Assembly: GCA_945883845.1 (NCBI GenBank)
Contig: CAMCYI010000005.1
Span: 112,754 to 176,753 of the forward strand
Source: Bacteriovorax stolpii
GTDB taxonomy: Bacteria; Bdellovibrionota; Bacteriovoracia; Bacteriovoracales; Bacteriovoracaceae
DNA length: 64,000 nucleotides
Reading direction: 5' to 3'
Of this stretch, positions 52,114-60,363 are shown in pieces. The translations under genes and the position numbers were made by a program. Below the pieces are notes generated by a model. That model was not told where the DNA came from. It saw nothing but the letters and a program-made list of their open reading frames with translations, and made no database searches. Within the stretch, counting starts at the first letter, position 1. Each line of letters opens with the position of its first letter.

Positions 52114-53022
52114 TTAGAAGAAGTTAAGAATCTCTGTAGGAATGTCTTCCTGCATAGATTGTTTCAATCCCAGCTGGCATCTGAGACTTAAAAGTGCATC
52201 CAGGCCACCGTACTGGTTCCGAAAATCCGGAGTCATCTTTACGGTTTTGTTATAACCAAAAAATGCTAATCCAGGTTTTTGCAAGCGACCGTAAAAATGC
52301 GGCAGGCTACTGCACGAATGCAGGGCCAGCAACTGAGTAGGTTTTGCTGCTGATGAAAGAGCACTGGAGAGAAGTTTTAAACCAGGTCTGTTTTTCTGAT
52401 ACCAGTCATAGTCGACGTGTCCATCTGCCCGCACGTGAGGAGGGCAAAAATCCGGTCCGCCGCCGTCCCGCGAGTGGCCGCTGTAATAAACGACTTCTGC
52501 ACCTTTTTTAATTTCATTATAAAATCTTGTCTTCGTGTTTTCACAGAGCACGCGCTGTTTTGCGATATTGGCCGCAGAAATGTTTGAGGAATGGTTTCCG
52601 GAGAGCGATCCCCTGAGGAGAGTGATTTCCACGCGTCGGCTGACCCCATCTTGATCTTCAATGTTTTTGAAAAGTGTATCAGGATCATTTTTGCTGATTT
52701 TAAATTCACAAGCACTGATTCCCTGGCGGCAAGGCTCAGTGAGAACTCTCTTGAACCCATTCACCATGTACCAATCGAAGACGACGTCTTTAGGAACTGC
52801 ATCGCTATAGCCGAACCCGATCACGATATTGAGAGTGCCGTCTTTAAACAGCTTCCTATACCTCTCAGTGCACTTGCCCGTGGCGAAGTCATAGGCCGTT
52901 TTCGAAGTGAGCTGCTGCAGTTCATCCTGCTGGAGCTGGAGTTCTTTATAAAAGTCCTGAGCGAAGGCAGTCGTCGATAGAAATGCCAGGCCAAATGTCA
53001 TGGATAAGATTTTATTTTTCAT
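52114..53022 (-). CDS. Secreted caspase-like (clan CD) fold protein, tentative
   Basis: The 302-residue protein has a signal peptide (1-21). Two hydrophobic strands end in AEVVYYSGHSRDGGG (H183) and TQLLALHSCSS (C237), which matches the His and Cys blocks of clan CD (caspase, gingipain, CHAT) peptidases. Six further cysteines occur. No known family is certain; I infer the fold from the two blocks only. Two candidate regulatory boxes lie upstream. Confidence 0.62.
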   Translation of the reverse strand: MKNKILSMTFGLAFLSTTAFAQDFYKELQLQQDELQQLTSKTAYDFATGKCTERYRKLFKDGTLNIVIGFGYSDAVPKDVVFDWYMVNGFKRVLTEPCRQGISACEFKISKNDPDTLFKNIEDQDGVSRRVEITLLRGSLSGNHSSNISAANIAKQRVLCENTKTRFYNEIKKGAEVVYYSGHSRDGGGPDFCPPHVRADGHVDYDWYQKNRPGLKLLSSALSSAAKPTQLLALHSCSSLPHFYGRLQKPGLAFFGYNKTVKMTPDFRNQYGGLDALLSLRCQLGLKQSMQEDIPTEILNFF

Positions 53023-53063
53023 GTGGGGATGTTATGGGAGAAAAAGCCGGAGGACAGGTGATT

Positions 53064-53098
53064 GTGTAAATAAAAGACAAGTGTCAAAACTTTAGACA
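53064..53098 (-). promoter_or_regulatory. TGTCTAA-N5-TGACAC plus TTTACAC elements upstream of the 52114 gene
   Basis: On the minus strand TGTCTAA-AGTTT-TGACAC (53098-53081) is followed by TTTACACAATC (box 53070-53064), ending 42 bases before the start codon. TTGACA here equals the -35 consensus, but the spacing to TACACA is only 13 bases. Confidence 0.5.
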
Positions 53099-53101
53099 AC
53101 G

Positions 53102-53140
53102 AAAAAAAACGGGCATCACGCATCCGGCGTTAGCCCGTTT
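53102..53140 (-). terminator. Terminator of the 53160-53543 gene
   Basis: On the minus strand AAACGGGC pairs with GCCCGTTT, with a smaller ACGC/GCGT pair inside, followed by a run of eight T. It is only a few bases from the next gene's promoter element. Confidence 0.8.
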
Positions 53141-53159
53141 TACACAGGGGGGTATAACT

Positions 53160-53543
53160 CTACTGGATCGAGCGACACGTCAGCGGATATGTCATCTCGT
53201 GTCCCTTAGGGCTGGTGATGCAAAGGTAGTCATTGACGTCGTTGAAGTTGTTGACGTCTTCTACATTGATCCGGTGTTTATTCCCTTCAATGTACATGGT
53301 CTTGGTAAAGCCATTGAGCTTCTTATGGGTCCGGACCGAGTCTACGGACACCGAAGAAATTGCACGGCTAATCCCTGCGTCGTCTTCCTTATGGAAAGCG
53401 ATAGTTTGTTGATCGATAGTGAATGATTTTTCTCCGAACGCAGTTTTGCATTCGATAGAAGCGAGTGCGCTGAAAGCATGAATCGTCAGCATGAGGCCGA
53501 GAAATCCAAAAAGCATTGGCATTGATAAAGTACGTGTTCTCAT
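53160..53543 (-). CDS. Small secreted protein of unknown function
   Basis: A 127-residue protein with a long hydrophobic signal segment (MRTRTLSMPMLFGFLGLML) and three cysteines. Start ATG 53543 is chosen for AGGGAGA 5-6 bases upstream; an upstream ATG at 53588 adds 15 residues. No family. A dyad element lies about 140 bases upstream. Confidence 0.68.
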   Translation of the reverse strand: MRTRTLSMPMLFGFLGLMLTIHAFSALASIECKTAFGEKSFTIDQQTIAFHKEDDAGISRAISSVSVDSVRTHKKLNGFTKTMYIEGNKHRINVEDVNNFNDVNDYLCITSPKGHEMTYPLTCRSIQ

Positions 53544-53679
53544 AAAAATCTCCCTGTGTGTGTTTAAGTTCACGTCCATCCTGGTCATGTTCCTCAGGGT
53601 TCTTATTACAAGTCAGGTGCCAATTTCGGGGGAGGGTATTCGGAGGGTTATGAGAGGGGGAAGTGTCGATTTCTGGCGG

Positions 53680-53697
53680 CCGTCTAAAGTTTAGACA
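53680..53697. promoter_or_regulatory. Inverted repeat GTCTAAA-G-TTTAGAC upstream of the 53160 gene
   Basis: A perfect 15-base dyad lies between the 1,321-residue protein's stop (53721) and the secreted-protein gene. On the minus strand it reads TGTCTAA-ACTTT-AGACGG. Confidence 0.5.
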
Positions 53698-53720
53698 GTG
53701 GGGCCGTAAAAGTTAGCGGG

Positions 53721-56700
53721 TTATGGCAGGACCGTAAACTGAGTTCTTGAAGCTGCATTGACGGACTCCACGGACGCACTGAATTCTCTCTGAACGAGAG
53801 CTAATCTCTGAGCTGAAAGCGAGTTATTCGTAATGAGATTCACCCCTCCAGTTCCTGGAAGTGTTCCGCGCATGTCTGTCGCAAACGTCAGGTCACGAAG
53901 CTCTCTTTGTGTGAGGACGCCTTCAAGACGTTTTCGCAGGGCTTTTTCAATGCTCTCACCTTGAGTGGCAATGATCGACCGGTGAGACGGGTTCACAATT
54001 CCACGCTCGAAAAAGCTGATCCTCATGCTCGACGGTACGTTGGCGCGAGCTTGTGCGAGAACGATTTCGCGTCTGATTTCTTGTGTGATTGGTGCAGAAG
54101 GAACAACCACCATGTCGTCTCCGCTCACTGTGACCCTGCGGTCGATGCCGTGGCGCTCGAGAACTTCTGTGATGACGTTCTCAGAAGATTCTTTAAGTGC
54201 GTCGAGGTCGCGGGTCACGCGCACTTCTGCTTCGCGGATTTCGCTGATGGATCTTGTGAGAGTGTCTCCACGTGCGAGACCCATCATCGTCGCCTCTGCG
54301 TTGACACTACCGACGCCGGTGAAGTCAATCGTGAGTCCTCCGAATTCTGCATCGTCGAACTGATGAACAACTCGTGATTCAAGAAGAAGGCCCGGAGAGA
54401 AATTATCAATGCTGTCAAAGTAGGCGCGCATCTCGGCGACATCAGCGGCAGTTAGCTGGGTTCTGTGACGGGCGTTGAGAACACGCATGACATCTGCGTT
54501 GTCAGCATTTTTCCGGATGACCTCGATGACTTCTGCTTTGAGAACTGACTTGTTAGTTCCATTCACTCTTGTCATGAGAGATGTATTTCCAAACCGGGAC
54601 TGTAGATTTTCACGAAGTGTATCCACACCTCTCCATGCCGTTTCGATCTGCTCGATCGTTGTTCCCGGAGGAAAACGTGCCTGAATATTGGCCTCATCAG
54701 CAGAGCATGCGATCCCGGTACAGAACCAGCGCGTAGCGGTTGCAGCTTCATTAACATAATTTCCATCTCGAAGTTCGTTCATAAATCTCAAATCAACTTC
54801 TTCCATGGCTTCACGGAATTCGTTCATCAAACGGAGTTCCTGACCTGGAGGACCGCTGACAAAAAGGCGAAGACCTTTGTAATCTGAGTATGGAGAAACG
54901 CGTAGAGTTGGATATCTCAGTCGAAGTCTCTCAACGGCTTCAAGGATCATGGCATTGTGGCGGTTTCCGAGGGCATCGATATTGCCCTTGTCTTTCAGAT
55001 GATCATTCAGCCATTTCAGCATTCTATTCTGTGAATCGACAAAGAATGTTCCTGGTCTCCATGGACCTCGAGCACGCGCGATGAAAGTTCTGTTTTGTTC
55101 CGGCACTGTAGTGATGCGTGGACCGTAAGTTTCGACGATATCTTCCAGTGAAGGAAGCTCCGATCCCTGTGCTGCTATCGGCGGAGGAACGCGGCCTTGA
55201 ACTGAAAGTGCGAGGCGATCATTCGCGAGTCTTATATGGAGAAGACGAATGCGATCACGAAGTTCATCGGAAGCATTGGCCGCCCTGAGTGTAAGAAACT
55301 GATCAACTCCCATCTCGTCGATCTCACGACTGAGGACGGAGATTTCGCCGGGGAGTTCACTAAGAGCAGCATCGAGCTCAGCAGCTGTATTGGTCACTCT
55401 CGATTCGAGTGTCGGATCGAAAGGACGAGGTGGTGGTTCTGTTGATGAAGGATTTCTTCTTGTGAGTGGAGGAACGGCTGCGTCTGCCACTCTGATACGT
55501 TGTTCGATCTCTATTCTGACTTCGCGCAAACCGGCTCGTTCAATGACCTGTGGATTTCCTATACGAAGTGCACCTTCTAAATCATTGAGGCGTCTCAGCT
55601 GTTCAGCAGGTGGGAGATCCTCGAAATAATCAACTCTGAGTGCAGGAGGCGCATTCGGATTTGCATCTCTCCACGCAGCTTGAATATTATCAAGCTGATC
55701 TCTGAAATCTCCAGGCAAGCGAAGTTCATCAACGGCGGCTCTTGCGATGGCCTGATTATAAGGTGAATCACCAATCTGTGCGATGATCTGATCACTCGTC
55801 CTGACAGGAGTCGGTGCTGTTTCACCGTAGATGAGGTTTCTCTCTGCGATCTGTGCAGGGGTCAGACGAGTTCCCGTCACGACGACTTCTGAAACTTCAT
55901 CAGAAACATTTGTGGTCGTTTGAATGGCCGCGCTCACTGCTGGCCTTGGTGCTAGAACAGGACCAGGTGCTGCCGCTGCTACTGGTGTTCTCACTCGTAC
56001 ACCGAAAAGGTTCGTTGATTCAATCTCCGCGGGATCGAGACTGGAAACGACCCAGCGATTTCTCGGAATCGGATCTCCGTAGCGGTTGTGGTCGGTGTAG
56101 TGCACGAGTGTGCGAACGTGGTTCGGAGGAAGGTCAATTGGTCTTGCTTCCAGAAGATTTGCGGTGATTATGGTCTGGGCACCGTCGACGGCTTCAATCA
56201 CCATCACAGATCCACCGGTGGCGACTCTGCCACCGAGAGCGTGATAATTTCTTGCGAGAGTCATATATGATTTAATCGGTGCGTAGAGTGCAGATGCAAC
56301 CCAGCGGGGAGGGGCCCCGACGAGTCTGGCACTCGTAATAAATTGTTTGGCAGCTCTGTCGACTCCTGGACCTACACGCTGGAGGAAAGCTGCTCCACCC
56401 TGGCGGATTGCGCGACTAACCGGGAGAGCAAGAATTTGTCTTGCCTGGATGACGGCGAATCTGCGAGCAAGACGGATATCGACTCTTGCAAGCCTGCGAA
56501 TGCGGTTAAGTCTTCGAACAAGCGACGGAACGCCGGGAATTTCCATCCCGAGCTTGCCGAGAGTTCTGAAGGCGGCTCCGCCTGCACGGGAAATCACGTT
56601 GGCGGCCATGCTTCCGATCTTCGAGATGACTCCACCTGTGAACGCACCGATGATAATGTCGGTACTGATGTAACCGTAAATACCACAGACAGCATCGACT

Positions 56701-57686
56701 TTTTGTTCGCAGGGAGCATTACAAAAATTATCCATGGGTTGGAGGCAATCGCTGGCGTAGGGCTCGCCTTCCCAACGGACACAGCCGTAGCTTTCTTTGA
56801 TCGCAGTATTAATTCCGTTCCAGATGTTCACACCGAGGTTCCGGAGCATCTGAAGTTTTCCAGAAGGAGATGCGTCCCTGAACCGCATGAAGGAGTCGAT
56901 GACATGCTGGTCTGCTTCGGTAAGGATGTCGACCTGATTAATGGTTGTTTCGTCAGCTTCGGCGATCGTTGCAATTCCCGCTTCTAAATTGGCAGTTATC
57001 CTGGAAGCCTTATCCACACTCCAGTTCAAGAGACCACCGATAGCACTCATAAAATTTCCGACAGAATCAAAAATTCCTTGAACTGTACTAAAGGCGCAGG
57101 AGATGGCGAGGCCTCCGACACCTTGGCAAGATCCGCCGTCAGGGCGGATAGGTGCGCCAGATGGAAACTGAAGATCCGTGTCCCGGGCCCGCATGAAAGC
57201 ACCCATAGCACTTGTGAACGAACACGTAAATCGATCGAGACAGAGATTCTCCGTCGTGAGATTAGCTTCACACCCCGTGGCCATCTCGGCTTCACCGGCT
57301 GCAACTGTTGCAGCCTCAGCATCATCCTGCCCCTGAGCCGAGAGAACTTCTGGCACGTTACATTCTGCGATCTCCCCGCTGTTCTCCATCTGGCCAGCCT
57401 CAGCTTCAAGATCCTGATGAAGTCTCGTGAGTGCACGCAGGTTAGCATTGCAATCAATGCTTCCGTCATCCGGCGTGAAATTTACGTTGGTGAAAATGAC
57501 ATTCTCTGCAAACTGGCCGATGCCTGTCGCAGGATCTATCGGAGGCTGGGTCATACAGACCTGACGGAAAAGTTCCGTCATCTGTCGGTAAGTCTCGAGC
57601 CTTTCGGCGAAGTTCACTGGATCGGCTTTTGATTGCAATGAGAAGAGCGATACGAGAAGAATAAAGAAGTATTTCATCATTTGCAT
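53721..57686 (-). CDS. Giant exported protein with C-terminal GGDEF/cyclase-like palm domain (tentative)
   Basis: 1,321 residues with a signal peptide (MKYFFILLVSLFSLQSKA near the start). The layout is as follows. A Cys-containing N-terminal domain (25-330, ten or more Cys) is followed by a hydrophobic, Arg-rich helical region (about 340-450, RRLNRIRRLARVDIRLARR). A long proline/alanine and charged middle part comes next. At about 1117-1225, GLTIDFTGVGSVNAEATMMG, LARGD, VSGDDMVVVPS and SSMRISFFERG resemble the strands and metal-site of GGDEF domains. The start may be any of ATG 57686, 57680 or 57677. It overlaps the upstream gene and is probably co-expressed. Secreted effector or surface protein is an inference. 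Confidence 0.6.
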   Translation of the reverse strand: MQMMKYFFILLVSLFSLQSKADPVNFAERLETYRQMTELFRQVCMTQPPIDPATGIGQFAENVIFTNVNFTPDDGSIDCNANLRALTRLHQDLEAEAGQMENSGEIAECNVPEVLSAQGQDDAEAATVAAGEAEMATGCEANLTTENLCLDRFTCSFTSAMGAFMRARDTDLQFPSGAPIRPDGGSCQGVGGLAISCAFSTVQGIFDSVGNFMSAIGGLLNWSVDKASRITANLEAGIATIAEADETTINQVDILTEADQHVIDSFMRFRDASPSGKLQMLRNLGVNIWNGINTAIKESYGCVRWEGEPYASDCLQPMDNFCNAPCEQKVDAVCGIYGYISTDIIIGAFTGGVISKIGSMAANVISRAGGAAFRTLGKLGMEIPGVPSLVRRLNRIRRLARVDIRLARRFAVIQARQILALPVSRAIRQGGAAFLQRVGPGVDRAAKQFITSARLVGAPPRWVASALYAPIKSYMTLARNYHALGGRVATGGSVMVIEAVDGAQTIITANLLEARPIDLPPNHVRTLVHYTDHNRYGDPIPRNRWVVSSLDPAEIESTNLFGVRVRTPVAAAAPGPVLAPRPAVSAAIQTTTNVSDEVSEVVVTGTRLTPAQIAERNLIYGETAPTPVRTSDQIIAQIGDSPYNQAIARAAVDELRLPGDFRDQLDNIQAAWRDANPNAPPALRVDYFEDLPPAEQLRRLNDLEGALRIGNPQVIERAGLREVRIEIEQRIRVADAAVPPLTRRNPSSTEPPPRPFDPTLESRVTNTAAELDAALSELPGEISVLSREIDEMGVDQFLTLRAANASDELRDRIRLLHIRLANDRLALSVQGRVPPPIAAQGSELPSLEDIVETYGPRITTVPEQNRTFIARARGPWRPGTFFVDSQNRMLKWLNDHLKDKGNIDALGNRHNAMILEAVERLRLRYPTLRVSPYSDYKGLRLFVSGPPGQELRLMNEFREAMEEVDLRFMNELRDGNYVNEAATATRWFCTGIACSADEANIQARFPPGTTIEQIETAWRGVDTLRENLQSRFGNTSLMTRVNGTNKSVLKAEVIEVIRKNADNADVMRVLNARHRTQLTAADVAEMRAYFDSIDNFSPGLLLESRVVHQFDDAEFGGLTIDFTGVGSVNAEATMMGLARGDTLTRSISEIREAEVRVTRDLDALKESSENVITEVLERHGIDRRVTVSGDDMVVVPSAPITQEIRREIVLAQARANVPSSMRISFFERGIVNPSHRSIIATQGESIEKALRKRLEGVLTQRELRDLTFATDMRGTLPGTGGVNLITNNSLSAQRLALVQREFSASVESVNAASRTQFTVLP

Positions 57687-58252
57687 TGAAGGCTTTCGAC
57701 GATTCCCTCTGCTTCAGAGAGAAATCCTTCATTGGCAGCCGTCATCATGAGCTTACTCATGACGAACATGCCGTTACAGGTGATGTAGTAACTGATTTCT
57801 GTTTTTCTTTTTCCTTCACGGTCGTAGCGAACACCGAAGGAGAGTCGCTGGCCCTTGGGGAGTTTTTTAAGCTCAGAAGGAAGGAAGTCGATGATTTTTA
57901 CTTTATGTTTTTTTGCCCAGCTTTGGCGGGTACTCGTAAGCTTCTTCCTCAGCGCTTTTACGAATTCAGCATCCATGAAAGCTTTTGTCGTTTCCTTATC
58001 CGGCCCGGTAAAACTCACCACAGGCCTTGTTCGATCTTTCTGCATGGGACCCAGAACTGCGAGAGGAAGGCCAACGATGCCTTCTTTTGCATCCCACGTG
58101 GCAGGAAAAGAAACGGAAAAATTTTTTCCACCGATTTTAAAATCTTTTTCTGAAGCCGTGGCTTGAAATGAAAAAATGAAAACGGAAAAACAAAAGAGCT
58201 TGAGGCTCATCAAACAAGAAATGAATGGTCGCAAGAAAGGACAAAAACCCAT
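57677..58252 (-). CDS. Secreted protein of unknown function
   Basis: A 191-residue protein with an N-terminal hydrophobic segment; ATG 58210 (MSLKLFCFSVFIFSF) would give a better signal peptide than ATG 58252, but neither has a strong ribosome site. The mature part is beta-rich with a basic middle (RSWAKKHKVKIIDF-like). Its stop overlaps the giant gene's start (ATGA). Function unknown. Confidence 0.62.
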   Translation of the reverse strand: MGFCPFLRPFISCLMSLKLFCFSVFIFSFQATASEKDFKIGGKNFSVSFPATWDAKEGIVGLPLAVLGPMQKDRTRPVVSFTGPDKETTKAFMDAEFVKALRKKLTSTRQSWAKKHKVKIIDFLPSELKKLPKGQRLSFGVRYDREGKRKTEISYYITCNGMFVMSKLMMTAANEGFLSEAEGIVESLQCK

Positions 58253-58367
58253 ATCTTCTCATCGGCTTAGGCAGGCAATCTTCAAGATGATTCTTGATGC
58301 ATGTTCGAATTTTTTTCTTGTTTTTAGCTCTCGTAGTCTACCGAACCACTCTGTTACAGTTCATATC

Positions 58368-58385
58368 TGTCTAAATTTTAGACAC
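58368..58385. promoter_or_regulatory. TGTCTAA-ATTTT-AGACAC dyad
   Basis: Matches the element on both strands. It lies about 116 bases upstream of the 58252 start (minus) and 243 bases before hpf (plus). The surrounding gap 58253-58627 holds only an 18-codon basic reading frame (58448-58504) without a ribosome site, and no other clear feature. Confidence 0.5.
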
Positions 58386-58627
58386 TCTTCTGTAAGCTCT
58401 TTAACAACAGTATCTACTGGCGGTAGTTTTTGAAATATATCGATCTTATGAGTACACCACGGTTTTTATCTCAAACGATCAAGGCTTTGAAGCGTAAGAA
58501 CTAGGCCAGTCAACAGGCCATAATCTCTGACTTATTTTGTGCGAATGTTTTTCTCAAGGTTAAATTCAGTGCCCCTAAGTTTTGCTGACGGATAGAATTA
58601 ATCCATAGCAGAAAGAAGGAGTCTAAT

Positions 58628-58948
58628 ATGCAAATTCAAGTACACTACCAGGGTCTCGAAAGCTCTCCGTGGATGGATGAATTTATCAGTTCCCGTGTCC
58701 AGAAACTTAGTCGATACCTCAGTCCGGCAGCACACATTCAGGTTCATTTGAAGATGTTAAACAATCAGTACGTGACGTCTCTTGCTGTCCATAACTTTAA
58801 GCACGATTATGCTTACACTGCTCAAGGTGTTAATGCTTACGAGTCATTCACTGCCGCCATTACCAAGGCGGCACGGACACTGAGTGAAGAAAAGAGGAAA
58901 GTGAAGGATCGGATTCACCGCAAATTTGGTGAAGGCCTGGCTGGATAA
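58628..58948 (+). CDS. hpf: Ribosome hibernation promoting factor (short HPF)
   Basis: The 106-residue protein is of the YfiA/HPF type (MQIQVHYQGLESSPWMDEFI; RVQKLSRYL; KHDYAYTAQG; DRIHRK). It binds the decoding centre and lets ribosomes dimerise or rest in stationary phase. AAGGAG lies 6 bases before the ATG. No long C-terminal domain is present. Confidence 0.9.
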   Translation: MQIQVHYQGLESSPWMDEFISSRVQKLSRYLSPAAHIQVHLKMLNNQYVTSLAVHNFKHDYAYTAQGVNAYESFTAAITKAARTLSEEKRKVKDRIHRKFGEGLAG

Positions 58949-58971
58949 TTATCGGAGTTTCAATGTCTTTT

Positions 58972-59226
58972 TTATGGATCACTAGCTCCAGAATGAGAAT
59001 CATATACTGGTGAGGTCTTAGAGATTTTTCCGATGTCAGCAGGTTTCCGGGTTTCATCTGGAACTAGGGAAGCTCCGACCTGAAATGGATCATTTTGGAC
59101 CCATGAGGATGCTACTTCTTTTGATTCTGTTTTGCCGGGATGAGAAGCTCCCAACATATAGGAGTGATCAATAGCATAGGTGAAAGTTGAGAATAAAAAT
59201 AACGTAGAGAAGAACGCAAATTTCAT
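58972..59226 (-). CDS. Small secreted protein of unknown function
   Basis: An 84-residue protein with a signal peptide (MKFAFFSTLFLFSTFTYA) and a polar, flexible mature part without cysteines. AGGGG precedes the ATG. No family. Confidence 0.65.
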   Translation of the reverse strand: MKFAFFSTLFLFSTFTYAIDHSYMLGASHPGKTESKEVASSWVQNDPFQVGASLVPDETRKPADIGKISKTSPVYDSHSGASDP

Positions 59227-59331
59227 ACATTGCCCCTTAAATTTGATGCTAATTTATCGTCCTTTTTCGGGAAAATCTTTAATCCCATACTCATTGTTGA
59301 AGAATTGCGCAGAGAGATTAAAACTTTGGAA

Positions 59332-59415
59332 TTACTTCCCAGCTTTCCTGAAAAGCATAGCAATGACAATAATTGTTAAAAAAAGAATGAGTGCGTAAGA
59401 CTGAACGGTGTTCAT
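59332..59415 (-). CDS. 27-residue single-helix membrane peptide (candidate)
   Basis: ATG at 59415 opens 27 codons (MNTVQSYALILFLTIIVIA, then MLFRKAGK) with one clear hydrophobic helix and a basic end. Only a weak GGA ribosome site is present. It is too short for normal gene finding. The rest of the 330-base gap 59227-59556 shows nothing else clear. Confidence 0.35.
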   Translation of the reverse strand: MNTVQSYALILFLTIIVIAMLFRKAGK

Positions 59416-59556
59416 AATTAAATCCATCTTCTTTGTGTTGAACCAGAGGCCCGGTTCACGCCCGCCCCCCTGATCAACGATCTTATCTTGCGGGAGGCAG
59501 ACGATAAAAGAAAGACAGGATTGTGTAAGGATATCTTATAGAAAGATAAAAGAGGA

Positions 59557-60279
59557 TTATTCGAAGTTATTAAACGCCTTCTGCGCCTGCTCAAATTCCT
59601 GAACCATATTCTTTTCATTCGATTTCGCATCAACCTTATTCTTCAGACTCGTGAGGTAATAAGAAATGATAAGCGTCTTACTCTCTTTCAAAGGAATGTA
59701 AGCACTCACAACGACACCACCCCAAGCGAGACTCGTGAACTTCGACATCTCACGGAATGAAACCGAAGAAGCACTGAGCGATATGACATCCAGCTTACGA
59801 GATGCTGTGATGGCCTCAGTGACTTTGAAATGGGGGAGTGTACTCACGTCATCTGAATCAGAATACACATTCATCTCGTAAGAAATTTTATCTTTCGCAG
59901 GGACTTCTACTTTAAATGAGTGAGGACCTGTCTTCTTGACCTTCAGGTCACTGAATTGTTTCTTGATCAGGTCTTCGTTCACAAGATTTTCATGATCAAA
60001 AAAACCAATGGGCTTGTTCACGATAAAAACAGTCTTGGCCACCACCACGTTAGATTCTCTTTGTTTTAAGACTCCAAGCGAATCTATGCGCGCGATCTCA
60101 GGAAAATTCTTTTTTAGGTCCTGCGCACTTCCCTGGGCAAACGAATAGTGAATGCTTTTTCCCATGCCTTCGCCGCTCACCGGAAAGTTGAGCTGCTTTT
60201 GCTTAACCACTTCTGCGTACGTCGCCGTCGAGAAAAGTGTCGAAAGGGAAAGTGTCAGGATAAAGCGTTTGATGATCAT
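59557..60279 (-). CDS. Secreted protein of unknown function
   Basis: A 240-residue protein with a signal peptide (1-22, ending TYA). It has no Cys and no membrane helix in the mature part. It contains regularly spaced beta-strand patterns and a C-terminal helix. No family is recognised. Divergent to def, with 84 bases between starts. Confidence 0.72.
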   Translation of the reverse strand: MIIKRFILTLSLSTLFSTATYAEVVKQKQLNFPVSGEGMGKSIHYSFAQGSAQDLKKNFPEIARIDSLGVLKQRESNVVVAKTVFIVNKPIGFFDHENLVNEDLIKKQFSDLKVKKTGPHSFKVEVPAKDKISYEMNVYSDSDDVSTLPHFKVTEAITASRKLDVISLSASSVSFREMSKFTSLAWGGVVVSAYIPLKESKTLIISYYLTSLKNKVDAKSNEKNMVQEFEQAQKAFNNFE

Positions 60280-60363
60280 ATTTTACCTTTGGGTTCCTTT
60301 TCTGATCGGATATTATGGTCGAAAGCATGAGGCAAAATCTGCCTTTTCGTTGCTGGAGATTTC

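Noticed and set aside
58448..58504. 18-codon basic peptide before hpf
   Set aside because: No ribosome site and too short to judge.
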